In this document: positions 54,650-64,000 of the stretch, in pieces | Layout: every line of letters starts with the position of its first letter | Position numbering within the stretch: the first letter of the stretch is position 1 | From: Symbiodinium natans | Taxonomy: Eukaryota; Sar; Dinophyceae; Suessiales; Symbiodiniaceae | Reading direction: 5' to 3' | Assembly: GCA_905221605.1 (NCBI GenBank) | Contig: CAJNDS010002249.1 | Coordinates: forward strand, 1-64,000 | Length of the DNA stretch: 64,000 nt | The notes under the pieces: generated by a model | What the model saw: only the letters and a program-made list of their open reading frames with translations | Told to the model about the DNA's origin: nothing | Database searches by the model: none | Position numbers and translations under genes: made by a program

Positions 54650-54697
54650 ATAGGGTTTAGGGTTTAGGGTTTAGGGTTTAGGGTTTAGGGTTTAGGG
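54650..54697 (+). repeat. Telomere-like array (TTTAGGG), six units
   Basis: Follows the island at once. Confidence 0.96.
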
Positions 54698-54740
54698 CTT
54701 AGACTACTACACAGGAGCCTAAGTTAAATGACTACCACAA

Positions 54741-54843
54741 CAGGGTTTTCCGAAATTAGGGGTACCTTATTGGGGTCCTTTTGACAAGGGAATCTTACTA
54801 TTTGGGGTATATTTTAGGGGCCCCTTATTTTTGTAAACTCCCA
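54741..54843 (+). mobile_element. Short element, family G (copy 6)
   Basis: CAGGGTTTTCCGAAATTAGGGG at the left, GGGAATCTTACTATTTGGGG inside, TTTTTGTAAACTCCCA at the right. Family A end fragments lie on both sides (54700-54715 and 54861-54880). Confidence 0.8.
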
Positions 54844-54881
54844 TTCGTGTTGAGACTTTTGTGTACTACACAGGAGCCTAT

Positions 54882-54994
54882 ACTTGGTAGTCCAGTGGTA
54901 CCCTTTACTCCTTTTTTGGTTCAAGGTTCCCCTATAAAGTAAGCAACCCGAAAAAAGGGTGCCCTAAACAAACTATGGTTACTGGGCTACCAAG
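54882..54994 (+). mobile_element. Inverted-repeat element, family E (copy 4)
   Basis: ACTTGGTAGTCCAGTGGTACC at the left and TTACTGGGCTACCAAG at the right; GGTTCAAGGTTCCCC inside. Confidence 0.85.
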
Positions 54995-55138
54995 CAGATG
55001 ATTGCCAATAGTATCCCCTTGGTGTGCAATCCCTAGCATGATACTGCAAGCCCAAAATGCCTGTGCTATTCTTATCAAGCAGGCCCCCCAAACTACACGA
55101 CTGTGGTCCACATGTGTCCCAATCGTCAGCAAAGCCAA
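54995..55138 (-). CDS. Exon-like island, minus strand, ending at a family E element
   Basis: Minus reading ALLTIGTHVDHSRVVWG, ACLIRIAQAFWACSIMLG and IAHQGDTIGNHL, 48 codons, running into family E, whose minus end would give the donor GTAGCC. Plus frames are broken by stops, so minus is likely. No family recognised. Confidence 0.42.
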
Positions 55139-55514
55139 GCCAAAAACCCTAAACCCCCTAAACCTTAATAAGCCCTAAACCCTACACCCTAAACCCGAAA
55201 CCCGAGACCCTAGACCCTAGACCCTAAACTTGATTTCCGCCCTCCCGGGGCCCAAGCTGTTGCTGGTACATGTTGCAGCGCCTCCGCTTTTGGAGCTTTT
55301 GTTTTGTTAAAGGGTAGTTTCGTGGGTCCCTAACCTCCTTTAAAGGGTTCTGATGTATGAGCCCTGAATTTGTATTGGGTATATAAGGGGTCTATAGGGG
55401 GTATATATGGGGTATATAAGGGGTCCCCCTGTTGAGGCCCGTACTAAGGGACCATGCAGCTACCGTAAGATTTTTTCAGCATGCCCAGCAATTCTTCAGT
55501 ACCTTCTGAACCGT

Positions 55515-55595
55515 ACCTGAAACTCTAATGTAGTTCCTTTTTCGTTTACTTATAGGGTCTTGTAATACTACCACAAAAAGGTACTACATAGGAGC
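55515..55595 (+). mobile_element. Inverted-repeat element, family A (copy 12)
   Basis: ACCTGAAACTCTAATGTAG at the left and CTACATAGGAGCGTTCG at the right. Confidence 0.8.
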
Positions 55596-55796
55596 GTTCG
55601 AACGCCCGCGCCTGTGCGCCAGAATCCCTACTGCTCACACCCGGACACACGCAAAGACCTGAATCCTAAACCCTAACCCTAAACCCTAAACCCTAAACCC
55701 TAGACCCTAGACCCTAGACCCTAAACCCTAAACCATCCCCAAGTCTCTGGCCACAAAACCGCACACAGCATGGCAGGCCTAAACAACCGTAATTTT

Positions 55797-56005
55797 GAGG
55801 TCGGAATCATTGCTAATAGTCTTCCCTTACCTCATGATTACATGCTTGGGCCCAGAAGTCAGGTACTTTAAGGCCTAAGTATTCCCTATTTAGGTACATG
55901 GACCCGTAGGGAGTACCAATGGTATTCCCTTATGGCCCCTTTATACTCATACCATAATAACTCCCCGAAACCCTATTCTAATTATTCAGGCCCTTACAGT
56001 ATAAA
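55797..56005 (+). mobile_element. Family H copy interrupted by a family I-like piece
   Basis: The left part GAGGTCGGAATCATTGCTAATAG breaks off near 55834. After an insert carrying TACTTTAAGGCC and TTTAGGTACATGGACCC, family H resumes with ATTCCCTTATGGCCCC and CCCTATTCTAATTATTCAGG. Confidence 0.68.
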
Positions 56006-57246
56006 CCTGATAAGCCTGGGCAAAGCTTAGAAACCCTATCCTAAGGGGCTTACTGAACCTTGAAACCCTACAACCCAAAACCATAGATGCGCTGGAAACC
56101 CTGGGTACTCTGTATGATGATTATACCGCGACTATAAGGCAGAGAAGCCCTCAAAGCACCAGAAGAGCCCTTGACGGCCCTAAAACCCCCAAGCCCCCTA
56201 AACCCTAAACCCTAAACCCTACACCCTAAACCCTAAACCCTAAACTTCCTAAACTTCCTGGACTTCCTAAACTTCCTAAACCCTAAACCCTAAGCTCGCC
56301 AGCCGCAGGCTACGCGTCGGTGCCTGTTCCAGCCTCTCACGGTTGCAGGCCCAGCTTTGGGGTTTAGGTTTAGGTTTTAGGTTTTAGGTTTAGGGTTTAG
56401 GGTTTAGGGTTTAGGGTTTAGGGTTTAGGGTTTAGGGTTTAGGGTTTGGGGCTTATAGGGTTTAGGGTGTGGGCTTTTCAGGGAGTTGTCGTTTTTTCGT
56501 TGGCGTTTTATCGTTTTCAGGTTGGTAGGTCCTTTAGGGTTTGCAGGTTTGTTAGGGCTTTAGGGGTGTTTATTAGGGCTTTCAGGATGTAATTCAGAGT
56601 TTCGATTCAGGGTGCGAGGTTGATGGTTTAGGGTTTCGGACTTTCAGTGATGAGCGTGTAGGGTTTGTAGTGTTGAGGTGTTGTTACGGTTTAGGGTTTG
56701 CAGTGTGGTGCTCGGTGTGTATCGCCTTCAGGGTCGTCAGCGTCTCGTGTTTAGAGTCTATCCTCAAACCCCGAACCCTAAAACACCTAAAACTTGAAAC
56801 CCCAAACCCCCAACCCCTAGAAATCCTAGAAGCCCTGCACCCCAAATCCTAAACCCCAGAAACCCCTAAACCCATTTTCTGCTCAGGGAGCAGGGCCGGT
56901 TGAGGGCCTAGGGCTGGTGGTGTCTATGGTTGCTGGCCGACAGGGTTCAGGGTTTTGCGTTTAGGGTTTGGTGGTATTGACAGACATTATTGCGAGGGTT
57001 TAGAAATTACATTGCGCAAGGGCTCCAAATCCAGCACCTGCGCATTCCACTTTGAAAACTCAATGTGACAATGCAGCCGCCATCGCGTCAGGGTCTATGG
57101 TGGGAAGAATGGTATGACCCATTCGAGCACAAGATGACATTGCTGGGAACATCGACTGGGCCAACTGCACGTGATTTTGTTGTCATAACACGATGGGGTC
57201 AGGGTCACTGGCCAGCAGCTGAACGCGCCCCATCCATCAACTTTGA

Positions 57247-57367
57247 CTAGGACCCAGAATGGGCCGCTCTTCCTTTAATTAGGGCTTAGGTTCCCTTGTG
57301 AACCCCTTTAGTTTAAACCAAAAGGGGTCCGTGTCCGTTGTATTCCTAGGTTACATATGGATCTAGT
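57247..57367 (+). mobile_element. Inverted-repeat element, family F (copy 6)
   Basis: ACTAGGACCCAGAATGGGCC at the left, TAGGTTACATATGGATCTAG at the right; AAACCAAAAGGGGTCCGTG inside. Confidence 0.78.
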
Positions 57368-58930
57368 TGTACAGGGTTTGGGAATCTATTCCTGGAGTGA
57401 AAAAAATAGTACTCTATGTGGGCTCTCTAGGAACTATGACAGGCGCCCTCAACCCCTAAAACCCCAAACCCCAAGCACCCTCAAAGCCCTCGGAACCCTC
57501 ATGACCCTGAAAACCCTAGAACACCAAAATTCCTAAAAACTTTGAAACCAACACCCTAAAGTAGCCAAAAAACATCCAAACCGTAAAAAACTTTAACAAC
57601 CCTGAAACACCCTAAAAAAGCCCTGCCTGTCTGCACCATCCTCTCGGCTCGCGCCCCCAACGCCTACCACGGAAGGTTCCTGTTCAGAGAGGTGACGGGT
57701 GTGAGATTGGGGGGGAGAGGCTGACCAGACAATCTCACTAAAGACAGTCCGGCCAGGCCGTGGGCTACCTGTCACGAAATTTGTTTGGGGCCTCGTTTCG
57801 TAATGAAATTCCATAGGGCTTTACATGGAACTGGCCGGGCTTAGCTTTCTGGATTCTCCGGGCTCTGGCTTTTTAAGATTCCTGGAGCCCAAGACCCTCA
57901 GGGCCTCAAGCATTACTGCGTAAGCCCTTTACCCCAAACACAAACCCTTAACACAAAAACAACCGTCCGGAAAGAGCAACTTGTGATAATAGCGGGTTAC
58001 GCCAGCAAACTCGGTTCGCAGAATGAATTTTGGAAACTTGTGATCATAGACCCCAGTTATACTAAAGTAAGTTGAAACATTGGGGTTCCATGTTTCTAGG
58101 CTTCTAGGGTTCCCTATAGGCTAACATCCCTGAACGCTCAACCCCTACACCCTGCAATGGTCCAGGTCCCCGGGGCGTGGCTATGGCAGAGGTTCCTTGG
58201 CCACTGCGGCCCGGTCAAAGAACTCAGATTCTTAGGGGTTTAGGGTGTTTGGGTTGAAGTTGTAGGGTTTAGGGTGTTAGGGTTTAGGGTGTTTGGGTTT
58301 AGGGTTTAGGGTTCAGGGTTTAGGGTTTAGGGTTTAGGGTTTCGGGTTTAGGGTTTAGGGTGTTTGGGTTTAGGGTGTTTGGGTTGAGGCAGTCAAGGGG
58401 TTGAGACTCGTACCCCTAAGGTTGTGCCCCTAAAGGTTCCCCTTAATCTACTCCTAGTATGGCCCTTATACTGCCTTGAAGGATCCCCCAAAACCCATGG
58501 GTACAACCTGAAGGGCCCAGAGGCAACCCTTTTCACCAGTAAAGCCCGCAGCCCATAAATTCCCTAAACCCTAAACCCTAAACCCTAGACCCTAAACCCT
58601 AAACCCTAAACCCTTCGAAGGTTCATGGGCATAAGCAGTATAGGAAACCCAGCGAGGGCTATAACCACATACTGTTGCTGGGACCATGTTCCTTTCCTTT
58701 GTTAGGTGTAGGTCTTAATTAGAAGCCCCTTCAAGCCAAAAAGGGCACTCTTTCCACTCCTAGGTAGGATACTCTTGGGTCTAGTATAGCTGCCCAACCC
58801 TAAACCCTAGACCCGAAACCCTAAACCCTAAACCGTAAACCCAAACCCTAAACCCTAGAACCCCAGTTCTAACCACCATGGGGTGCTACCGGGCACCAAA
58901 CCTAGAAGCCCGCGAAACCCTCTGCTACGT

Positions 58931-59809
58931 GTCGCGAATAGGGTTCCAAAATGTTCCAAACAAATCCCGCGCATGACGCCAGCCCCCGTCGGAGGCATCA
59001 CTTGAGAACGTGAATATTACAAGGGTTGCGCGACTTTAGAACGTTAATAATAATAATAATAACATTACAAGGGTTGCGGGACGCAGTGTTGACTTGGCGA
59101 CATCCACCTTCGCCGTCATTTGTGTGAGAACACGTGGAGAGGTATCGCCTGAGCACCGGCGCAGGCGTGCGAGTGTGTGGTGCTTATATGCAGGCACGAC
59201 GTCTACCTTGGCCTTCGGTTACGTGAGCATTGCTACATGTGCAGGCGCGCGCGCGCTGCCAGTCTTGAGAAGGCTATAAAGGTCGCGAGCGTGTGGTGTC
59301 GACTTGCGCGATGTCCTGAGTGTTGTGTGAGCGTATGCGAGCGTAAATCTTGCACTGTGTTTAATAAACAGCTCTCCCCCCCCCACCCCCCTCCCCCAAC
59401 AAATTTGGACCTATAAACTGATGGTGGGGACCCCCCCCCAAACAAATTAGCCTCAGGGCCTCAAGCCTTTAGGACCTGAAGCGTTCCAGCCTTTACTAAT
59501 TATTCCTGGACTCCAAGGCCCTCAGGGCCTCAAGCCCTATTGCGTAAGCCCTTAACCCTAACCCTGAGGCTCTAAAGGGACTCTTATTGATGGATCTTTA
59601 TAAAGGTACAGTCTGGGGGGAATTATATTCCAAGTGTCTTGCAGAGGCAAGTAGTATAAATGTAAGCACAATCAGGCAGATGTTGCAGATGGCAAGGCCT
59701 TGTAGCAACTGGGACACATTTTGATGCCATGATGCTCAGTGTCCGGTCGATGCATGAATTACAAATTGAAATGCGTGCTATGGACCTGATTCACAAAGAA
59801 AACCTGGCA
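58931..59809. other. Region 3' of the resolved gene
   Basis: TAA/AAT tract 59046-59063 between two copies of ATTACAAGGGTTGCG (59017 and 59065). Degenerate direct repeats around GCGAGTGTGTGGTG and GCGAGCGTGTGGTG (59168 and 59286). C-runs 59377-59399 and 59430-59438. GCCTCAAGCCTT and CAGGGCCTCAAGCCCTA repeat at 59457 and 59530. No gene recognised. Confidence 0.65.
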
Positions 59810-60234
59810 TCAGGAGTAGTATCGCAGAAGCAGGGAGCTCTCCAAGGTCTTCCGATGACACTTCCTTGCAATTCCTGGCAGGAAAAGGCTTTAAAAACAC
59901 TCTATCATCAAAATGCTAAGTGGAAAGGCAGGCGCAGTAACGAAAAAAACCCAGCCCCGCCTTTCAAGGAGCCCATAAACGACTCGTCGCGAAACGTGTG
60001 ACTGTAGGATGGGTTGTGACCATCCAGATAGGCACAGTATGCTACCTCTTGCCACCCCTGGGCAGGTCACCGCCAGTGCAGGCAGAAGCTGTACAAAAAT
60101 AATACATCAATCGTGCGGCAATCTTAAACTGAATCAGCCCCAGTTGCATGCAGCTTCGGCCGCAAAATCCACAAGCGTTCAGCTGTTTCAGAAGCATATC
60201 TGGCCATCTTTGCATATGCCACAGATCCCTTGTC
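59810..60234 (-). CDS. Exons 13-15 of the resolved gene, C-terminus and stop
   Basis: Exon 13 (60148-60234) reads DKGSVAYAKMARYASETAE then LWILRPKLH and ends at a GC donor (GCAACT). Exon 14 (59961-60045) reads VAYCAYLDGHNPSYSH and TFRDESFMGSLK, ending at a second GC donor (GCGGGG). Exon 15 (59810-59874) reads GIARKCHRKTLESSLLLRYYS and stops with TGA. The word RDESFMG followed by ARKCHRKTL matches the usual C-terminus of the family as I remember it. Both acceptors are ordinary (AGAG and GCCAG). Confidence 0.83.
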
Positions 60235-63200
60235 CTAAGTTTGCAGAGGCCATGGCACAGAAACAGAATTTGGCTTAAGAAAGAAAGAAAGAAAGAAAGA
60301 AAGAAATGCAACCAAAAAATTCACAAAATTGAGACCAGCTGCACACGCATCCATGAGACTTTCGCGCTGGGGCATGGAGAGGTATCGGGGGAACTTCTCC
60401 ATCAACAGAAAAAACTCGTCCAGCCAGTACCTTGCATTGCAAATGCTGAAGGTTGCCTAGTAAGGTTCCAGGCCCCTCCAAAGATTTTTTGAGTTTTCAT
60501 AGACAAGATGCACACACTTCACCATCTCGTAGAAGCGAGCCGGATTCGGCAATGTAGTGATATCGATCTCACCACACAAGCTGCACAGCTTGTAGTTCAT
60601 CCAGGCCAGCACCACTCGAGCCTTGTAAAATCAGAGTTCACAGCCAGAGCACACAAGAACACACAATCCCAAGTACATATCTGAGGTGCCAAGTTACATT
60701 GTGGCCTTTGCAAGCTAGCTCTGCATAGCCAGTCTGTGCATCCCGAAGACTCTTGCTGTTGAACTCTGGCTGTGAATGCCTTATGGCACAAAGCAGTTGC
60801 GTGTCTCAATGTTGCACAGGTTTTGTTTAGACGAGTTTCTGTATCTTGCGCAAACGGGCCCAACTTGTGAAATCGGCGTAGGCCAAAGAGAGTCGCGTGT
60901 TCAGTCCTTCATTCCACGCCGGAGCTGGCCAAACATCCTGCTGGTAGCATGGACACATGTGTCTGTGTACGTCTGCGCAGGCCATACGCACAGTAGTGCA
61001 TAGAAGCTGCACCTCGATTGCGAACAGTTCAAGAAGAACGGAAGCAGCAGCCCACGCCACTATCCCGAGATTGAGCGTGTGGAGTGTGCACCATTTCAAA
61101 CAGGCAGGGTCGAATCCGTGGACTTTAAGAAGGCCACCTTTAAGCGAGCACACATGTACACAGACACACACACACACACAAATACCTGCTAACAAAATGC
61201 CATGATGCACTGCTTTCCATCCTGGGTTGGCTTGCAAAGGCTTGCAAACGATGCCAGTGATCTGCGCTCATGATGCATAAGCTTCGAGGGGAAGGAGAGA
61301 TATTCGGAGTCATGTGCCCGGCAATGGTGACAGATTTCGGCTGAATTCCAGCCACTGCTGAGGTTGAAAGCCTCCTGCGATGAGTAAAAACAAATTAGCA
61401 TTTACAAGTGAAATTCGATTCGGCACAGCAGTGTGTCCTTGACAAATTTCCAATCTGCTCTAAATTCCACAAAGGCAGAAGGGGGGAATTCTTGCTGGAG
61501 CGCCGAGTCTTCGATATCATCATCTACCTTCATGGGGTCGATGCAAGGGCTCGTTGGAAAGTTTCTTGGAGATACCCCTTTGCAGGCGTAGTTCAAACTG
61601 GCGGCCACCTTGGCTAAAGACAAACAAATCTGTGGTTCAAACTTGTGTGAATCTCTTGGAAATCCTACTAGTACTAGTACTTGGCCCAAACACCGGGTGC
61701 ATGTAGGCTTCGAGAGTCGCGAATCCGGTGCTGAGTGCCTCAGTATATTCAGAAAGAATGCTAGCAAAGCGCTAGGCAAATAATCTGCTATCAGGCCTGA
61801 AAAAAAATCCAGCAAGTTGCAGCACGAATGATAAACAAAGGGTACCTCTCTTGATCTGCGTCCAGCAGGAAGTTGAGGGAGACTGCTATGATCTTTTGGT
61901 TCGTATCGGTGTAGCGGCAGTCATCACCATGAAGGCCGATAGGCACATGATCCTGAGTGAAAGCATGTGGCCACCTGATCTGGCCATCGGTGTGGTTCTT
62001 GAAGTGCTGCCAGAATCTCTGTAGCTCATCCGGCTTCGATCCAGGCAGTCCATGTTTCTCATGCAGGTGGGATAGTAGGACATGGGGAAGAACAATGGGC
62101 ATATCCCTAAGCTGATCATGACTTGGTAGCTCACGAGGCAACCCACAGAACTGCTTATTTCAGCTTAAGTCTCTTCATCTTGATGCTCCAGCGTCGCGTG
62201 GTCGGATGCCGGTAGCGTACTGGCACGGGAACCCGATGGAGTGGCACCTGGGTGGCAATCGATCTTTAGGGTTTAGGGTATATATAGGGTATAGGGTTTA
62301 GGGCTTAGGGCTTAGGGTTTAGGCACCTTCTCGCCTTGCACCATACATTGGGCGATTGGTTTGGGATTATTCAGGTCTATGGCACCTTATCCCTGAATGC
62401 TCTGCGTAGAACATCCCGCTCCACATTGGACTCATGGGCTCCATAGGCACCCGCACTTGCTAGGTTCACCAAATCTTGAGCTGGGCGAAGTCCTGCAGTA
62501 TCCATGTCCTGGCTGAAATTCAGCACAACACTTTTGCACAAGTATGTACAGACCGATCTACATGTGCACACAGTAGGTCCTTCAAAGCTGCGTGTGCAAC
62601 ACTGCGGGCAGCAGCATATGAGAGGTCACCACTTGAAATCATTGTCTTCAGGTGGCCCACGAGGTAGGATGTCGATGCCCGCCCCCCTGCGTGGATCGAT
62701 GCTGTATACGTGTATATATGGAATCGAAGCGGGCGGCTTGTGCACATGCCGGTTCTATTTAATGTGACCTTTTCGACCACATCTAGGCACAGAGCGAAGC
62801 AGGTTCCCCAGGCCCACCACGTCCGGCAAGCGGCCGAAACAACTCGACTCATGTCGTCTCTTTGAAACGTGTACAGCTATCAGAGCGGTGGATGAAATCA
62901 CTAATGTAGACACTTCAAATTGGGCCTCGCGCAAAGACACACGCAGACGTGGTCAAAAGCTGCACCAGCTCAGCACCCTTCTAGGACAGGCAGCCAGGGC
63001 TAGCTCCATTATATCCAAGATCAGTGTTAGGGATCCTTTTTGCTTTTCGGGTTAGGGGCTTTCATAGATGAACAAAAAAGACCCCTTTTTCTTCCTAGAG
63101 GAACAGGGATTAAGTATCGAATACCAAAGATCCCGGAAAACAATAGCAATATATGCACATGTGCCTGTCTAAGATCTGCTGAGGCGACAACACCACGTGC

Positions 63201-63998
63201 TGCTGTGAGACGCGCGCCCTGCAATGCTCCCTGTCAGCATTCACTTGCAAGGGCCCTTCTTGCTGGCTGCCTTTGCCTTCGCTTTGCGTTTTGGGGCAGC
63301 TGAATCATCGGAGTCGGCCTTGGGTGAAACAATTGGGTTGAGAGTTGCATTTGCACATTCACACACACACACACACACACACACTTCTTGAATTCAGGTT
63401 GAGGGCTTGTCATCTAAATGCCTACAAGCTTCGAACTTGGATCTGATGGCCCGCATGCCGTTGTTGTACTTGTCCACAGCATTGATCAGACTATCAATCA
63501 AGGGCTCCAAGATAGCCTGGTCTTTCTGGCCTTCCACAATCCTGCCCTCCAAAGCATCGATGCCCTCGGAGACCTGTCCTGAAAGCCAATTGATCTCCGC
63601 CAGGTATCCCTTGTTCATTTCCGGTGACCTGAATTTCCATATATGGGCCCTATCACATGTGCATGGTTTAGGGTGTTCCGGTAGCCAAGCAGGCTAATTC
63701 TAGAGGCAAGGCACGCACGTGCATCTTTGCCCTTAGCACTGTCATCCTTCACCTTCTTCGTCCAAACCTTTGCATCCGTCAAGCAAGTCCTGGCATCCTT
63801 TATCTTGGCCTTGGCCTTGTTCTCATAGTTGACAGGCTTCGGTGCTTTCGGTTTTTTCTTCAAGTCCTCAGCTCCAGCAGGGGCCCCCGTTTGAGAACCA
63901 TTCGAGTTGTTCCGTCGCAGGTTGCTTCTGGCGCCCATCAGATCGGCACCATGCGTGGCATCCAGCAAGCCGGGCCTTGGATGGGGTTTACTTAATAT
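59810..63998 (-). CDS. Multi-exon gene of a dinoflagellate-type unnamed protein family, 5' end beyond the window
   Basis: About 15 exons, read 5' to 3' on the minus strand: 63998-63715 (open to the edge), 63628-63426, 62686-62572, 62512-62386, 62150-61826, 61613-61417, 61374-61194, 61122-61013, 60937-60833, 60769-60698, 60621-about 60460, 60430-60325, 60234-60148, 60045-59961, 59874-59810 with stop TGA. Total is roughly 730 codons. Joins were chosen so that phase is kept at each AG acceptor and GT or GC donor; the joins 6/7 and 11/12 are not settled. Conserved words cross exon borders, for example KGHN then ARVVLAWM, and MGSLK then GIARKCHRK, which supports the model. From memory it resembles multi-copy hypothetical proteins of dinoflagellate genomes; function unknown. 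The order HGDD, CxxC, an LHTLNLG helix, then RPKLH hints at a DDE-transposase-like fold, but this is only a guess. No signal peptide or membrane segment is seen in the exons read. Confidence 0.82.
60279..60306 (+). repeat. (GAAA)n tract in intron 12 of the resolved gene
   Basis: Seven GAAA units; on the minus strand a CTTT polypyrimidine run upstream of the exon 13 acceptor. Confidence 0.95.
60325..60769 (-). CDS. Exons 10-12 of the resolved gene
   Basis: Exon 10 (60698-60769) encodes PEFNSKSLRDAQTGYAEL then ACKGHN, ending at a GTAACT donor. Exon 11 starts at 60621 with ARVVLAWMNYKLCSLCG and runs to KNLWRGLE, with an in-frame TAG at 60457-60459. Exon 12 (60325-60430) encodes YWLDEFFLLMEKFPRYLSM and ESLMDACAAGLNF, ending at GTGAAT. 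Exons 11 and 12 lie in one frame with only that TAG between them; the exact splice, or a true stop in a decayed copy, is not settled. Confidence 0.78.
60833..61122 (-). CDS. Exons 8-9 of the resolved gene
   Basis: Exon 8 (61013-61122) reads HGFDPACLKWCTLHTLNLG and then an alanine-rich helix ending LLELFAIE. It joins exon 7 in phase 1, restoring a phenylalanine, across a 71-bp intron that holds a CA repeat. Exon 9 (60833-60937) reads DVWPAPAWNEGLNTRLSLAY and DFTSWARLRKIQKL. Donors are GTGCAG and GTCTAA. The LHTLNLG helix is a family hallmark as I remember it. Confidence 0.82.
61157..61182 (+). repeat. (CA)n tract in intron 7 of the resolved gene
   Basis: About ten CA units near the exon 7 side. 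Confidence 0.93.
61194..61613 (-). CDS. Exons 6-7 of the resolved gene, with a CHHC motif
   Basis: Exon 6 (about 61417-61613) starts after TTTAG with KVAASLNYACKGVSP and ends near FVEFRADWKFVKDTLL. Exon 7 (61194-61374) starts after CGCAG with EAFNLSSGWNSAEICHHC and ends GKQCIMAF. The CxxC-type pair CHHC suggests zinc binding. Between them lie about 42 bases containing one in-frame TAA (61402-61404); both exons share one frame, so either a very short intron with a non-GT start (GA at 61416) is removed or the copy carries a stop. I could not decide. Confidence 0.75.
61826..62150 (-). CDS. Exon 5 of the resolved gene, with the HGDDCRYTD motif
   Basis: The longest exon, 108 codons plus one base. 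It opens with FCGLPRELPSHDQLRDMP after the acceptor AAGCAG, continues LPHVLLSHLHEKHG and ELQRFWQHFKNH, and carries HVPIGLHGDDCRYTDT near its C-terminal third. The paired aspartates after HG are the best candidates for metal-binding or catalytic residues, which is inference. It ends ERYPLFII with a GT donor (GTGCTG) in phase 1. Upstream, the same frame meets TGA just beyond the acceptor, which supports the exon border. Confidence 0.85.
62261..62323 (+). repeat. Telomere-like array inside intron 4 of the resolved gene
   Basis: TTTAGGGTTTAGGGTATATATAGGGTATAGGG and more GCTTAGGG/TTTAGG units. It lies between exon 4 (ends 62386) and exon 5 (starts 62150), so it is intronic. Confidence 0.9.
62386..62686 (-). 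CDS. Exons 3-4 of the resolved gene
   Basis: Exon 3 (62572-62686) reads GRASTSYLVGHLKTMIS then GDLSYAAARSVAHAALKDL. A 59-bp GT-AG intron separates it from exon 4 (62386-62512), which reads DMDTAGLRPAQDLVNLA and GAYGAHESNVERDVLRR. The join restores a leucine codon in phase 2. From memory, the words around LVNLASAGAYG and ESNVERD recur in dinoflagellate multi-copy proteins just before the HGDD exon. The donor of exon 4 is AAG/GTGCCA. Confidence 0.78.
63021..63114 (+). mobile_element. Short dispersed element, family N (copy 2), in intron 2
   Basis: GATCAGTGTTAGGGATCC, GAACAAAAAAGACCCC and TTCCTAGAGGAACAGGGATTAAG; close match to 22541-22635. Confidence 0.8.
63358..63385 (+). repeat. (CA)n tract in intron 2 of the resolved gene
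   Basis: About twelve CA units close to the exon 2 donor side. Confidence 0.95.
63426..63998 (-). CDS. Exons 1-2 of the resolved gene: charged, helical N-terminal part
   Basis: Exon 1 (63715-63998, open at the window edge) is polar with a lysine- and proline-rich stretch (KKKPKAPKPVN) and then KAKAKIKDARTCLTDAK. It joins exon 2 (63426-63628) in phase 2 through GT(GTGCCT) at 63714 and the acceptor TTCAG before 63628. Exon 2 holds EGRIVEGQKDQAILEP and KYNNGMRAIRSKFEA, likely amphipathic helices or a coiled coil. It ends with the donor GTAGGC in phase 1. No start codon is identified; the frame stays open to 63998, so the true N-terminus lies outside. Confidence 0.75.
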
Positions 63999-64000
63999 TT

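Larger units (their letters stand above)
55139..58930. repeat. Mosaic region without a resolvable gene
   Basis: CCCTAAA/CCCTAGA 55140-55235 and 55670-55735; GGGGTATATA repeats 55375-55425; CCCTAAA 56195-56290; TTTAGGG 56360-56455; family A 55515-55595; family H with an insert 55797-56005; family F 57247-57367 and a cut copy 58690-58788; GTTTGGGTTTAGGGT-type array 58235-58390; CCCTAAA 58565-58612. 57060-57245 is open on plus (QPPSRQGLWWEEWYDPFEHK), unassigned; 57593-57814 open on minus, unassigned. Confidence 0.75.

Noticed and set aside
48462-60621. Shared word KNLWRGLE at 48.5 kb and in exon 11 at 60.5 kb
   Set aside because: The first depends on an uncertain splice join and the surrounding residues do not match, so it is treated as chance.

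Overview
This looks like nuclear DNA from a dinoflagellate-type protist, but nothing here fixes the species. Three things point that way: (i) the telomere-type heptamer TTTAGGG/CCCTAAA is scattered internally at well over 100 places on both strands; (ii) the one gene I can resolve has many small exons, including introns that begin with GC rather than GT; (iii) that gene matches, from memory, the large families of unnamed multi-exon proteins seen in dinoflagellate genomes. No bacterial operon, rRNA, tRNA, CRISPR array or organelle gene is visible.

Layout. 1-0.7 kb: a tandem array of about 110-bp units, then a G-rich tract. 0.7-59.8 kb: a mosaic of four parts: telomere-like arrays; at least twelve families of short (about 65-135 bp) inverted-repeat elements, called A-M here; simple repeats, including a 0.9-kb ACT/ATT satellite at 23.7-24.6 kb and a GTTT satellite at 29.3-29.7 kb; and islands of 50-250 bp of unique sequence that stay open in one or more frames and often carry splice-like AG and GT edges. 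59.8-64 kb: mostly unique sequence holding the resolved gene on the minus strand, whose 5' end lies beyond the right edge.

The resolved gene (stop at 59810-59812, open to the right edge) has about 15 exons and roughly 730 codons in this window. Most joins keep phase. Intron 4 holds a TTTAGGG-like array and intron 2 holds a copy of an element also found at 22.5 kb, so the repeats of the left part do occur inside introns. I infer that much of the left 59 kb is also intron and decayed gene material, and that several inverted-repeat families act as introners: their own ends supply GT and AG splice sites. The clearest cases are 23512-23633 and 48804-48905 (family A) and 31743-31853 (family E).

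Limits. Most exon-like islands are open on both strands, so their strand and even their coding status are uncertain; confidences are low on purpose. All coordinates and splice sites were read by eye.
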